From: Candidatus Obscuribacterales bacterium
Lineage (GTDB): Bacteria > Cyanobacteriota > Vampirovibrionia > Obscuribacterales > Obscuribacteraceae
Length of the DNA stretch: 64,000 bases
NCBI GenBank assembly: GCA_021732025.1
Contig: JAKFVU010000082.1
Coordinates: 248,001-312,000 of the forward strand
Reading direction: 5' to 3'
Below the pieces are notes generated by a model. It had not been told where the DNA came from, did no database searches, and saw nothing but the letters and a program-made list of their open reading frames with translations. The translations under genes were made by a program, and so were the position numbers. Positions within the stretch are counted from its first letter, which is position 1, and each line of letters opens with the position of its first letter. This document shows positions 44,579-53,222 of the stretch, one piece after another.

Positions 44579-45634
44579 ATGCAATTCCAGGGCGAAGACC
44601 GAATAATCAATTTAGAACTGATAGAAAAACTTTGGCCGGCTTTTGAAGAAAGAATTCCCGACAACAAAGCAGCGGTAGCTTTTCTCCTTGAGACACTGCT
44701 CGTAAATAGTGCCCTACACTGCCATTGCGGAATAATAATTCAGAATAGAGTTAAGTCAAAAAAAAAGCGCACAGTGATGTGTAGCGTTTGTAAGAAGGAA
44801 ATATGGATTACTTCGTCGACTCTATTTAGAAGAGTAAAACAGTTAAAAGCGTGGCTCGGTGCAATTTACCTCATGGGTCACGGCGCGGTTGTAACCTCAA
44901 ATAAATTATCGGAACTTGGCGGCACTGCGATTTCCACAGCATTGAATATTGTTAGAAAAATCGGCCTTGTAATTGAAGGAGAACGACAGCAAGAAGCTAT
45001 CGATACCTCGTACAAGATCGCCTCAATGGAGTTTGTCTCAATATTTTGTAGGCGAAGTATGCTCACCTTGCCAAAAGTTCATCCTTCAATCGCGTTAGAA
45101 GATGCACCTAGTCAAGAGCAAGACAGCGAAAGCGCTGACGATGCCCAGAGCCCCGAAGCAGACCTAAGCCCGAATGAACTAGAAATTCTGCACCTATTAG
45201 GCACTGAGCCGATGACCCAAGATCAAATTTGCGATCTCACAAAACTATCTGTTAGCGAGGTTGGTGGCGCGCTAGTGGTGCTTGAATTGGAAGGCTTGAT
45301 TGAAGCTCATCCAGGTGGACGATTTTCCAAAAAGAAGGCGCAGAAACAAGCAAATGCGGACGCTGCCACCATGCACACAAGGAACAAGGAAAAAGATATT
45401 TATATGCCCTCAATGGGGGCGCTAGTAGGGAGAGTCATCGACATGACTCAATCTATTAGAGGAGGCATCAGCAGAAAGTATCTGCAAATCTATCTGGCAT
45501 CAATGTGGTGCCAATTAGATAGAGCGAGATGGAATGAAACCAGCTTGCTTCACGCCTTTATTCGCTCTGCTGAAATTTGCTACCAAGATATCTTGGATTA
45601 CGAATCTCCCACAATTGTCTCGATACGCGCTTAA
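44579..45634 (+). CDS. Putative transposase-derived DNA-binding protein (zinc ribbon plus winged helix)
   Basis: A 351-residue protein. Residues ~48-90 hold a zinc ribbon (CHCG ... CSVC) followed by TSSTLFRRVKQLKAWLGAIYLMG, which looks like the N-terminus of IS1595/ISXO2-type transposases. A helix-turn-helix-like segment follows (to about 135). Instead of the DDE catalytic core there is an acidic linker and a winged helix (about 197-250, LSPNELEILHLLG ... LEGLIEAHPGGRF) resembling the C-terminal domain of DprA. The tail GGISRKYLQIYLASMWCQLDRARW again recalls the end of IS1595 transposases. ATG 44579 follows GGAGG; the frame also has a GTG two codons earlier. I infer a domesticated regulator; exact function unknown. 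Confidence 0.7.
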   Translation: MQFQGEDRIINLELIEKLWPAFEERIPDNKAAVAFLLETLLVNSALHCHCGIIIQNRVKSKKKRTVMCSVCKKEIWITSSTLFRRVKQLKAWLGAIYLMGHGAVVTSNKLSELGGTAISTALNIVRKIGLVIEGERQQEAIDTSYKIASMEFVSIFCRRSMLTLPKVHPSIALEDAPSQEQDSESADDAQSPEADLSPNELEILHLLGTEPMTQDQICDLTKLSVSEVGGALVVLELEGLIEAHPGGRFSKKKAQKQANADAATMHTRNKEKDIYMPSMGALVGRVIDMTQSIRGGISRKYLQIYLASMWCQLDRARWNETSLLHAFIRSAEICYQDILDYESPTIVSIRA

Positions 45635-45638
45635 CTGG

Positions 45639-45675
45639 CTCTCAATTAGCTCTTAATCTTCTCTCAATTAGCTCT
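45639..45675. repeat. Short direct repeat at the 3' ends of convergent genes
   Basis: The 15-mer CTCTCAATTAGCTCT occurs at 45639-45653 and 45661-45675, a 22-bp period. The second copy includes the aldehyde dehydrogenase stop codon. Probably a small tandem duplication. Confidence 0.6.
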
Positions 45676-47170
45676 CAAACCAGCCAACTGCTTGAGGATC
45701 TAAATTGATATTGATTTGCTTGACTTCAGTGTAAGCCTCAAGGCCGAAGGTTCCAAGTTCGCGGCCCCAGCCACTTTGCTTGTAGCCGCCCCATGGACAT
45801 TCGGTGTATGTATTGTGATAGGCATTGACCCAAGTGATGCCAGCTCGCAACTGCTTAACTACCCGATGGGCACGGGTAATGTCATTGGTGAATACTGCAC
45901 CAGCTAAACCAAAAAGCGAATCATTTGCTAGCTCTACAGCTTCTTCTTCAGTGCTGAATTTTTGCACAACAACTACTGGTCCAAAAATCTCTTCTTGAAC
46001 AATGCGCATATCAGATTTCACGTCAGAGAAAATTGTTGGATTGACGTAATAGCCACTGCCGTACTTCTCACCTTTAGGCTGGTCACCGCCAGTGACAAGT
46101 TTGGCACCTTCTTTCTTGCCAATTTCCACATAATCTAGAACGCGTTTCATTTGAGTTTCGCTAACCAAAGGACCCATTTCGGTTTCAGATTCTAAGCCGG
46201 GGCCGACTCTAATTTTCTTGGCACGAGCGGCCATTTTCTCAATAAATTGATCATAGATTGACTGCTCCACAATCATTCTAGAACCGGCTGAACAAACTTG
46301 ACCAGCATTGCAGTAGATAGCGAACAGAGCATAGTCAACGGCAATGTCGAGATCAAAATCGGGGAACACCACCATTGGTGACTTACCACCAAGCTCTAAA
46401 GTAACTTTCTTCAGGTTGGTGAGCGCCGAAGCAGCGATAAGCTTGCCAGTTTTGACACTACCAGTGAAGGCAATCTTGTCAACAATAGTGCTCTCAGCAA
46501 TAGGTTGACCAACAGTTGGACCATCACCTAGCACGATATTGACCACTCCTTCTGGCAGCTTCAACTCGTGCAGCAATTCTGCTAAACGAACAACTGTTAG
46601 GGGAGTGAATTCAGACGGCTTCAATACACAGGTGTTGCCAGCAGCCAAAGCTGGAGCTAATTTCCAGGCTGCCATAAGGAGCGGGTAGTTCCAAGGAATA
46701 ATTTGGCCGCAAACACCGATTGGCTCTCGCACCACAGTTGTCACTGACGGAGCTGGCACATCAATACTCTGACCACTAGGCTTGGTGATCAAACCAGCAT
46801 AATAACGGAAGCAATATGCCGCGTCTGCAACGTCATAGTTGGTTTCGCGTAAAGGCTTGCCGCCGTTGAGAGTTTCTAACTCAGCCAATTCCTCAGCATG
46901 AGAATCAATGGCATCGGCAATTTTATTGAGAAACTGCGAACGCTCCAAAGCGGTTAAACGGGGCCATGGGCCATGATCAAAAGCCTTGCGGGCGGCTTTG
47001 ACAGCTTGTTCTACTTGCGCTTTGGAAGCTTCTGAAACCTTCGTTAGCGGCTTGCCGTTAGCCGGATTAATCAGGGTGCGCTCGCTCGCTCCATCGACAA
47101 ATTTCCCATCGATAAATAGCTGCCACTTGCGATCTACTTTGACTTTCGGAGCCGTTAAGGTTTGAGCCAT
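45668..47170 (-). CDS. NAD(P)-dependent aldehyde dehydrogenase
   Basis: A 500-residue enzyme of the ALDH superfamily (class 1/2 or betaine-aldehyde type). It contains IIPWNYPLLMAAWK, FTGSVKTGK, the catalytic Glu in TLELGGKSP, the catalytic Cys in NAGQVCSAGSR, and EEIFGPV. Substrate cannot be set from sequence. SD GAGAGGAT before ATG 47170. It is monocistronic and divergent from tmk. Confidence 0.93.
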   Translation of the reverse strand: MAQTLTAPKVKVDRKWQLFIDGKFVDGASERTLINPANGKPLTKVSEASKAQVEQAVKAARKAFDHGPWPRLTALERSQFLNKIADAIDSHAEELAELETLNGGKPLRETNYDVADAAYCFRYYAGLITKPSGQSIDVPAPSVTTVVREPIGVCGQIIPWNYPLLMAAWKLAPALAAGNTCVLKPSEFTPLTVVRLAELLHELKLPEGVVNIVLGDGPTVGQPIAESTIVDKIAFTGSVKTGKLIAASALTNLKKVTLELGGKSPMVVFPDFDLDIAVDYALFAIYCNAGQVCSAGSRMIVEQSIYDQFIEKMAARAKKIRVGPGLESETEMGPLVSETQMKRVLDYVEIGKKEGAKLVTGGDQPKGEKYGSGYYVNPTIFSDVKSDMRIVQEEIFGPVVVVQKFSTEEEAVELANDSLFGLAGAVFTNDITRAHRVVKQLRAGITWVNAYHNTYTECPWGGYKQSGWGRELGTFGLEAYTEVKQININLDPQAVGWFES

Positions 47171-47333
47171 GAATTTATCCTCTCAAAAATAGATATGTTG
47201 CGCCTAAATGGCAAAGCAGCACCTGCATAGCGCTTGCCGCAGCACAGAAAAACGTCCTAACTGGGTGGCAATCATATCATTTGTGCAACAATATTAACTA
47301 TTTCAACCTCAATCGATTGGAGACCTCAAGCGC

Positions 47334-47984
47334 ATGGCTCACGGATATCCCGGCACCTTCCTCACTCTCGAAGGTCCAGAGGGCGCTGGTAAGACAACGC
47401 AAGTCAAGCTGCTTTCAACCAAACTCGATGCAATTGGCATTCCCCACCTAATCACGCGCGATCCGGGAGGCACTCCCCTTGGAAAGCAGATCAGGCGAGT
47501 ACTTCTCACACCGGGTAACCCGGTTAGCCCTATGGCCGAACTCTTACTATATTCAGCTGATCGCGCTCAGCATGTTGACGAACTAATCATTCCAGCGCTC
47601 AAGGCCGGGAAACTTGTAATTTGCGATCGCTATACAGACTCGACTGTGGCTTATCAAGGATTTGGCAGAAACCTCGATCTGAATTTGATTAGCCAGCTCA
47701 ACCAAATGTCGACCCAAGGCCTCAGACCCGAACTCACTATTCTCTTTGACTTAGAAAGCGAAAAGGGTTTGGGTCGTCTGCATCCGGGCGGACACGATCG
47801 CATGGAGAGAGAAGCTATTGAGTTTCACCACCGCGTGCGCAAAGGCTATCTAGAGCTTTCAAAACAAGAGCCGGAGCGTTGGCAGGTAATTGATGCGAGC
47901 AAAGCTTTAAGCGCAGTTCAAGAAGAATTGAAGCAAATCATTAGCAGTGCTTTTGGTGAACGTTTCGACTTTTCTCAACTCTAA
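47334..47984 (+). CDS. tmk: Thymidylate kinase
   Basis: A 216-residue dTMP kinase making dTDP for DNA synthesis. P-loop LEGPEGAGKTTQ, substrate motif RDPGGTPLG (Asp where Glu is usual), and DRYTDSTVAYQGFGR. The lid lies in the GLGRLHPGGHDRME segment. The gene stands alone, divergent from aldehyde dehydrogenase and 2 bp from a convergent secreted-protein gene; holB, its common neighbour, is absent. Confidence 0.95.
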   Translation: MAHGYPGTFLTLEGPEGAGKTTQVKLLSTKLDAIGIPHLITRDPGGTPLGKQIRRVLLTPGNPVSPMAELLLYSADRAQHVDELIIPALKAGKLVICDRYTDSTVAYQGFGRNLDLNLISQLNQMSTQGLRPELTILFDLESEKGLGRLHPGGHDRMEREAIEFHHRVRKGYLELSKQEPERWQVIDASKALSAVQEELKQIISSAFGERFDFSQL

Positions 47985-47986
47985 AG

Positions 47987-48802
47987 TTAGCGGTCTTTGA
48001 CGTGCTCGCTCATTTCTTTTGCCAAGCCTTCTAAGTCACGCCGAATCTCAGCTTCACTATCAGCATCAAGCTCTCCACCTTGAGCTATGCGCATGCTGCG
48101 CTCTTTGCGCTGAAGATCAATTGCACGTTGTTTTAAATGTTTGTAGTGAGCATCAGCCACTTTCTTGTCTTTCAGAGAATCATCAAGATATTTCAAAGTA
48201 TCGGTAAGTTGAATTGCTGGTGGTGGCAATTTAGCTAAGGGAGTGGAGGAAGATGAATCGATAAAAATTATCGGGGCATAGAGAAAACTGTTTGATAAGA
48301 ATGGATAGTAGTAACCGGAATTACCTTTCCAAAAATTGCAATTGATGTTGCCTATACGGCAAGTAAAAGCGGCACCACCTGTAAATTGTGGACGATTGCC
48401 TGGCCAAATATAAGGCACGATTGGATTTATGAGAACTGGCTGCCCAAATGAATTGAGAAAAGCACCGTTGGCACCGTAGCGATAGCCCCCACCTAAAACA
48501 TAGTTACTTTGCAAAACCGTAGGTTGATTGACACTCGGCAAAAATCCATTTTGGAATCCACCGTTCTGAAAGCCACCATATGGATATCCGCTGCGGCCGC
48601 CATTTTGAACGCTACCGCCCGAAAATCCTGAAGAGGAAGAAGCGCCAAAAGATCCTGACGACGAATAAGAAGAATTCTGTGCGGCCACAGGAACGGGCAA
48701 TGCCAAGATTGAAGCAGTTAAGGCAGTTAAAGCTACTAATGCACAAACCCGAGAGAGCGGCTTAGACTGGAACAGACTGATGGTTGGCTTTGGTAGTTTC
48801 AT
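47987..48802 (-). CDS. Secreted Ser/Gly/Asn-rich protein with C-terminal coiled coil
   Basis: A 271-residue exported protein of unknown function. Signal peptide (LVALTALTASILALPVPVAA, cut near 41), then a Ser/Gly/Phe/Asn-rich stretch (about 43-110) with repeated FQNGGFQNG-like units. A middle part has two Cys (TCRIGNINCNFW), which could form a disulfide. A charged helical C-terminus follows (about 200-271). It is convergent with tmk, 2 bp apart. SD GAGGA. Confidence 0.75.
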   Translation of the reverse strand: MKLPKPTISLFQSKPLSRVCALVALTALTASILALPVPVAAQNSSYSSSGSFGASSSSGFSGGSVQNGGRSGYPYGGFQNGGFQNGFLPSVNQPTVLQSNYVLGGGYRYGANGAFLNSFGQPVLINPIVPYIWPGNRPQFTGGAAFTCRIGNINCNFWKGNSGYYYPFLSNSFLYAPIIFIDSSSSTPLAKLPPPAIQLTDTLKYLDDSLKDKKVADAHYKHLKQRAIDLQRKERSMRIAQGGELDADSEAEIRRDLEGLAKEMSEHVKDR

Positions 48803-48899
48803 TGTCGCCGTCCTCGGAAGTCTGCTAAGTATTGACCATATAGAAAAGTTTAGATCAACTCCAATACTATCGCCATTTTTACTTGGAAAATCCGCCTGA

Positions 48900-49352
48900 T
48901 TATTCGTTTGATAGCTCTTGAGATAATTCTTTCACTGAGTCTTTTGCAGAGTCTTGGCCTGCTTCGATTGGTGCCGATTTGACGAACCATTGATAGTTGG
49001 TTTCCTCACCTAACATGTGCGCGCAAATCAAGCTCCACAGGCAGAGAAAGCCGAGAGAGTTGACATTGTATACCCCAACTGGAGGCAAACTACCGCTGGT
49101 TGCCAAAGTTATGAGTCCTGGAGCAGCAACGATGGCACAAAATATCCCTAGTTTTTTAGCAACGCCAAAGAAAGGTTTTGACAGTCTGTTCTTTCGTGCC
49201 ACTAGTACTAAACCGAAAACAGTCAAAAACAAAGCGACAGCTAAACCATGCACTGCCCAATCAAAAATTATTCGGCAAAAAATACTAACTACAGCTTCTT
49301 GAACCGTGTGCACAGTCTCGGCATAACTAAAATTATCGAATGACTTTTCCAT
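48900..49352 (-). CDS. Hypothetical three-helix membrane protein
   Basis: A 150-residue protein with three hydrophobic segments (about 31-51, 66-86, 93-113) and an acidic Ser/Glu-rich tail (DSAKDSVKELSQEL). The family is not recognised. It lies 28 bp after the TPR gene on the same strand and probably shares its transcript, so a membrane-associated partner role is possible. Confidence 0.65.
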   Translation of the reverse strand: MEKSFDNFSYAETVHTVQEAVVSIFCRIIFDWAVHGLAVALFLTVFGLVLVARKNRLSKPFFGVAKKLGIFCAIVAAPGLITLATSGSLPPVGVYNVNSLGFLCLWSLICAHMLGEETNYQWFVKSAPIEAGQDSAKDSVKELSQELSNE

Positions 49353-49380
49353 CTATCTGATTTCCACGCTTATTGCTTCC

Positions 49381-50754
49381 TTAATGATCGCTTTTGCTCG
49401 GCTGGTGCAGGGCTCTTCCTAAATTAGTAAATGCTTCAGCCATATTGGCATCACAGTCAATTGCCTTTCGCCACTCGGCTATGGCTTCAGTCTTCTCATC
49501 GCTTCTCCACAAGACCAGACCCAAATTATTGTGGGCATTGGCATCAAGTGGCGCATATTTCAGACACTCTTTATACGCTTCCGTAGCCTGCGGTAACAAA
49601 CCCGATTGATACAGTGCCACTCCCATATTGTAGTGGGCCTCTGGATAATCGTGTTTAAGGCCAATGGCCTGGCGCCAGACATCGACGGCTTCATCGTAGC
49701 GTTTCAGTTGGTAGAGAACTATGCCCAAATTGTTGCGGGCCTGTGGATAGCTGGCATCGACTTTGAGAGCACGTTCTAATACAAATACTGCCTCTGGCAG
49801 GTGATTCATTTTCCAAAGCACAACACCTAGACAATTGAGAGCATCGGTATCGTTGGGGTCAGCTTCAAGCAGGGAGGAAAGTATCCGATGCGCCTGGGCA
49901 TGATCGCCGAGTCCTTCATAGCATTTGGCCAGGCGCAGCTCTAGATCTCTAGGAAGTAAGCCTTTCTTGCCTTGCAAAGCTTTCTGAGCAGTCTTGTACT
50001 CAAGCAGCGCTTGCTCAAAGCGATGAAGCGCTCTTAACGAGTCACCCATGTCGATGCGCACTTCTTGCATCTGCGGATTGTCGCGCAGAGCCTCTTGAAA
50101 GGCGGTAACAGCAGCTTCGTGATCGCCTTTTAAGGCCAGAACATGGCCGAGATTGCGGTGGGCTTCCGCAAAATCAGGATTGAGCCTGAGAGCTTTGTAT
50201 AAAGCTTCCACAGCCAAGTCGTATTGGCCATCAGCTATGTAAGAGTGCGCCAAGTTGTTGAACAACTCACAGCGAGTGGGATTATTTTCAATCGCTCTTT
50301 TAAATTCTTCAAGAGCAGCCTTATTGTTACCTTGCCGCTTCAAGCAAACAGCGAGGTTGTTATGAGCTGAGACATTCTCAGGCTCACGGCGAATCACTTC
50401 TTGAAACTGCCTAATGGCGAGATCTAGTCGGTCCGATTGCGCATTCTCCATGCCAGATAACAATAACTGGCTGGCAGACAAAGTATCGAGATTAAGATTC
50501 TGAGCTGCGTCCTTCAGATCAAGCGCCCTTGTTGGCAGGTCAGAAACAGGGGCACTCATCTCAAAATTACTTAGCTCAGCGCTAGGAGCCAGCTGACTCG
50601 CCTCAGCTTGGCCTGGCTCAGCTTGACCCTCACCATTGGCAACCGGCGCGAAGACAAAAGAACTGAGGCTGAAAACGCACAAAACAGCCGCTTCAGCTGA
50701 GCGCTTTCTCAGAAACCACTTTAGAAATTTGAATCTATGGCAATATTCAGACAC
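49381..50754 (-). CDS. Exported TPR-repeat protein
   Basis: About 457 residues. An N-terminal hydrophobic segment (AAVLCVFSLSSFVFAPVANG) is a signal or anchor. From about residue 90 to the end there are ten or so 34-residue TPRs with the W/L-G-Y-A-F-A-P pattern, e.g. AHNNLAVCLKRQGNNKAALEEF and ARNNLGIVLYQLKRYDEAVDVW. Such arrays bind other proteins, here in the periplasm. The longest frame begins at TTG 50766 inside the SD GGAGGAG; GTG 50754 directly after it is the better start. Confidence 0.85.
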   Translation of the reverse strand: MSEYCHRFKFLKWFLRKRSAEAAVLCVFSLSSFVFAPVANGEGQAEPGQAEASQLAPSAELSNFEMSAPVSDLPTRALDLKDAAQNLNLDTLSASQLLLSGMENAQSDRLDLAIRQFQEVIRREPENVSAHNNLAVCLKRQGNNKAALEEFKRAIENNPTRCELFNNLAHSYIADGQYDLAVEALYKALRLNPDFAEAHRNLGHVLALKGDHEAAVTAFQEALRDNPQMQEVRIDMGDSLRALHRFEQALLEYKTAQKALQGKKGLLPRDLELRLAKCYEGLGDHAQAHRILSSLLEADPNDTDALNCLGVVLWKMNHLPEAVFVLERALKVDASYPQARNNLGIVLYQLKRYDEAVDVWRQAIGLKHDYPEAHYNMGVALYQSGLLPQATEAYKECLKYAPLDANAHNNLGLVLWRSDEKTEAIAEWRKAIDCDANMAEAFTNLGRALHQPSKSDH

Positions 50755-50811
50755 TGACTCCTCCAATCACAGTTGAGAATATCAGGATGTGATTAAGTCT
50801 TGTAGACTCTT

Positions 50812-51291
50812 ATGTTCACCGAAAGAGGTTTCTCGCTAGTGCAAAAAGAAGTGACAATCACACTGCCCGTAAAAACCTGCGTAAAGGCAATACTTTTGAC
50901 GAGCCTGGTCTGGTCGGGATGTTTTGCCCAACCGCTTACCAACAGTTGCCAGAGCGCCGAAGAGCTGCCTTTCGACCGCAAATTTACGAGAGAAGAACTA
51001 CTTCTACTCAATTTAGGTCACGGCCAGGGATCGGCCGGTTTCTTTTTATTGGAAGCACTTAAGCAAAGCAAAGAAACTACCCACAACCTGCAGCGTGCAA
51101 TGTCGCAGATGCGGCAAGTGGAGAGTACCTACGCTAAGTCAAAGGGTAAACCCGATGACAAGTACCTTCAAACAGCAGAGCTCAAACTTACCCAGGCTCG
51201 GCAGCGCTCAGAAGACCTTTCAGAGAACATCTCTGAAGGTTTCCGCGATATGAAACGTTCGGTCAAAGAAACTCTTCTGCGCAATCCTTGA
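50812..51291 (+). CDS. Small exported protein, helical C-terminus
   Basis: A 159-residue protein of unknown function. A hydrophobic stretch (KAILLTSLVWSGCFAQ, about 23-38) is a signal sequence; the Cys in WSGC only loosely fits a lipobox. The remainder is polar and mostly helical with many Gln/Lys/Glu, likely coiled coil (about 85-150). Divergent from the TPR gene by about 57 bp. The ATG gives a long N-region; a GTG further in is a possible start. Confidence 0.6.
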   Translation: MFTERGFSLVQKEVTITLPVKTCVKAILLTSLVWSGCFAQPLTNSCQSAEELPFDRKFTREELLLLNLGHGQGSAGFFLLEALKQSKETTHNLQRAMSQMRQVESTYAKSKGKPDDKYLQTAELKLTQARQRSEDLSENISEGFRDMKRSVKETLLRNP

Positions 51292-51327
51292 ACTTTCAAT
51301 TTAGACAAAAGAAATCTATCTAACTAG

Positions 51328-51723
51328 CTAGGCAACCAGTTCGACCAACAAAGGTAGGCTACCGACACTCTTTTGGTTGACTTCCAGCTCAAGCTTGTAG
51401 TGGCCTGCTGACGGCAAAACCAACCCTACGAAAGCGCTGACAACTCTGTGCAGAGACTCGCTGGTGGGTAAACCTTCGACTTGACCCGGGGAGGATGAGG
51501 CGATCACTTCATCATTGGGGCCACGCACATTAAATTGGTAAGTAAATGCCTCTGGCATCCCGCGCAGTTGGGCAAATCCGTAAATTATAGGAATCATAGA
51601 AGGGAAGGCAGTGGAGGTGAATGAGTTATGGACATTGACCAAAGTGACAGCGTCCTTTCTAAAAATATCTTGCGAAACTCTTTCACACAGACAAATACCA
51701 ACAAGCTCTGGAAGATCGGTCAT
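51328..51723 (-). CDS. Conserved hypothetical protein (possibly DUF6941-like)
   Basis: A 131-residue strand-rich protein without signal peptide: LVGICLCERVSQDIF, TLVNVHNSFTS, IIYGFAQLRGMPEAFTYQFNVRGPNDEVIA, and a final LELEVNQKSVGSLPLLVEL. Its overall beta-sandwich-like pattern recalls DUF6941-type proteins, a guess from memory. ATG after GGAG at 5 nt. Function unknown. Confidence 0.6.
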   Translation of the reverse strand: MTDLPELVGICLCERVSQDIFRKDAVTLVNVHNSFTSTAFPSMIPIIYGFAQLRGMPEAFTYQFNVRGPNDEVIASSSPGQVEGLPTSESLHRVVSAFVGLVLPSAGHYKLELEVNQKSVGSLPLLVELVA

Positions 51724-52018
51724 AGCTACTCCATTTGATGCCTTAATGCCTTAAATCACGTTGTTGCTAAGGGCTGAGCAACATTGCACATAGAGGATGC
51801 TACCAAATATTGGACCTCCGCAAAATTACTTCTATCACCCATTAGGATTACTGCTCCCCATAGCTCTAACATAATTGGGCTACTCCTGGGTGATCGCGAA
51901 ATAGCGCGTTCGCTGGATGGAATCACCAATCCACTCTGCCATATTAGATACATGAAGAAGATTGTCAGCAAGAGCAAGGCAATCGGATAACTGATTTTAC
52001 AAATTTATATCCCAAGGT
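51724..52018. other. Intergenic region, no gene called
   Basis: About 295 bp between a leftward hypothetical gene and the leader of a rightward TPR gene. Overlapping 70-codon frames on both strands (51756-51977 and 51784-51990) lack SD, signal or domain features, and I do not call them. Confidence 0.5.
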
Positions 52019-52054
52019 CACAGAGTGCCGTCCACGAACGGCGCCTGCTCTGTG
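52019..52054 (+). promoter_or_regulatory. Two-part hairpin in the leader of the TPR gene
   Basis: Outer stem CACAGAG/CTCTGTG and inner stem CCGT/ACGG with a 6-nt loop, separated by unpaired bases, just upstream of the reading frame. It is followed by an A-rich stretch rather than U's, so not a terminator. No known riboswitch consensus matches. Confidence 0.4.
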
Positions 52055-52079
52055 CTGAGAAAAAGGCAGGCTCCATATC

Positions 52080-53222
52080 ATTAAAGGTTTACTACCAGCT
52101 TGTTTCGCATTTGTCCTCGGCCTAGCACTTCCGACATGCTCGGCACTGGCAGCCAACAGTGAAGTGACAGTTCTCGCCAATAGCGCAGAGCGGAGGATAC
52201 AGAAGACACCTGAAAGCACCATGGCAAAAGGGACAACCAAAGCGGAAGCAGACAAATTGCGCAAGCAAGCCAGTGACCTTGCCGATCAAGGCCGCTACAG
52301 CGAAGCTTTGGCATTGCTAACCCAGGCCTTAGAGCGTTATCAAGCCGTCCTTGAGGCCGACCATCCTCTTATAGTACTAATGCACAATGATATCGCCCAA
52401 CAATATTTCAATCTGGGAGATTTGAAGAATTCTGAGAGTCATTACAAGTTGATGCTCACATGCAGCCAATCTTCTTTTGCTGCCCTCTCGCGCTTAGAAG
52501 CCAACGACAAGAATATTCCAGCATTTGTAGGCACTGAACTAAATAATCTGGCGGCACTATATTTTAAGCAAGGTCGATGGACTGAATCAGTAGAGATTTT
52601 CGAAAGAGCATTGACTATCCAATTGAGCACCATCGGCAGTGACCATCCTGAGTACGCACGGACATTGAACAACTTAGGGGTAGTTTTAGCAAGTGACAAC
52701 AATTTAGAGAGAGCTGAACAATGCTATGGTCAAGCGCTCAAAATCAGAAAGCAAGCATTAGGTGAGAACCACAAAGACTATGCCATGAGTCTGCACAATC
52801 TCGGACGGCTGAAAACATGCCAAGGAAATTACATTGAGGCCAGAAGCTACCTAAACAAAGCCCTGAATATTCGCAAAAGAGTACTGACAGAAAACCACCC
52901 TGAAATTGCAGCCAGCTATTTTGGCATGGGTGAGCTAGCCTTAAGTCAAGGCCAGGCAAGTAAAGCTGTTGAGTATCATCAAAAAGCCCTAGAGCTAAGA
53001 CTGAAAGTACTTGGCTCCAATAATACAGAAGCCGGCGCCTCCTACTTTGCCCTCGGGGCAGCAGCAGAGAAGCTTGGTAATATCGATCAAGCGCGGCAAA
53101 GTTACGCACAGGCTCTAAAAATTCGAAACGACGTTCTCGGTAGCAATCATAGAGACACTCGCAAAACCGTTCTGGCTCTTGCACTGGTTAACGGAAATAG
53201 CCAATTACTGACTAAGATCTGA
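52080..53222 (+). CDS. Exported TPR protein (kinesin-light-chain type), unusual start
   Basis: A protein of about 380 residues. Residues from about 70 on are 42-residue TPRs of the kinesin-light-chain class (ELNNLAALYFKQGRWTESVEIFER, YAMSLHNLGRLKTCQGNY, AASYFGMGELALSQGQ). The first conventional start is a GTG at 52164 without SD. Yet the same frame upstream, back to a TGA at 52056, codes for a clear signal peptide (KGLLPACFAFVLGLALPTC..ALAA). No ATG/GTG/TTG exists there; an ATT at 52080, 9 nt after AGG, is the most plausible start. I give that as the start; the conservative one is 52164. It overlaps the convergent giant gene by 18 bp. Confidence 0.8.
   Translation: MKGLLPACFAFVLGLALPTCSALAANSEVTVLANSAERRIQKTPESTMAKGTTKAEADKLRKQASDLADQGRYSEALALLTQALERYQAVLEADHPLIVLMHNDIAQQYFNLGDLKNSESHYKLMLTCSQSSFAALSRLEANDKNIPAFVGTELNNLAALYFKQGRWTESVEIFERALTIQLSTIGSDHPEYARTLNNLGVVLASDNNLERAEQCYGQALKIRKQALGENHKDYAMSLHNLGRLKTCQGNYIEARSYLNKALNIRKRVLTENHPEIAASYFGMGELALSQGQASKAVEYHQKALELRLKVLGSNNTEAGASYFALGAAAEKLGNIDQARQSYAQALKIRNDVLGSNHRDTRKTVLALALVNGNSQLLTKI

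Noticed and set aside
44579..45634. Active insertion sequence
   Set aside because: The catalytic domain is missing, and neither terminal inverted repeats nor target-site duplications flank the gene; the palindrome lies on one side only.
51756..51990. Overlapping ~70-codon frames on both strands
   Set aside because: Mutually overlapping, no SD, no recognisable pattern; region treated as intergenic.
52048..52060. Possible TPP riboswitch because of a GCTGAGA-like motif before the TPR gene
   Set aside because: The partner elements (GGGGUGC and ACCUGAUC with the second helix) are absent, and the downstream gene is not thiamine-related.
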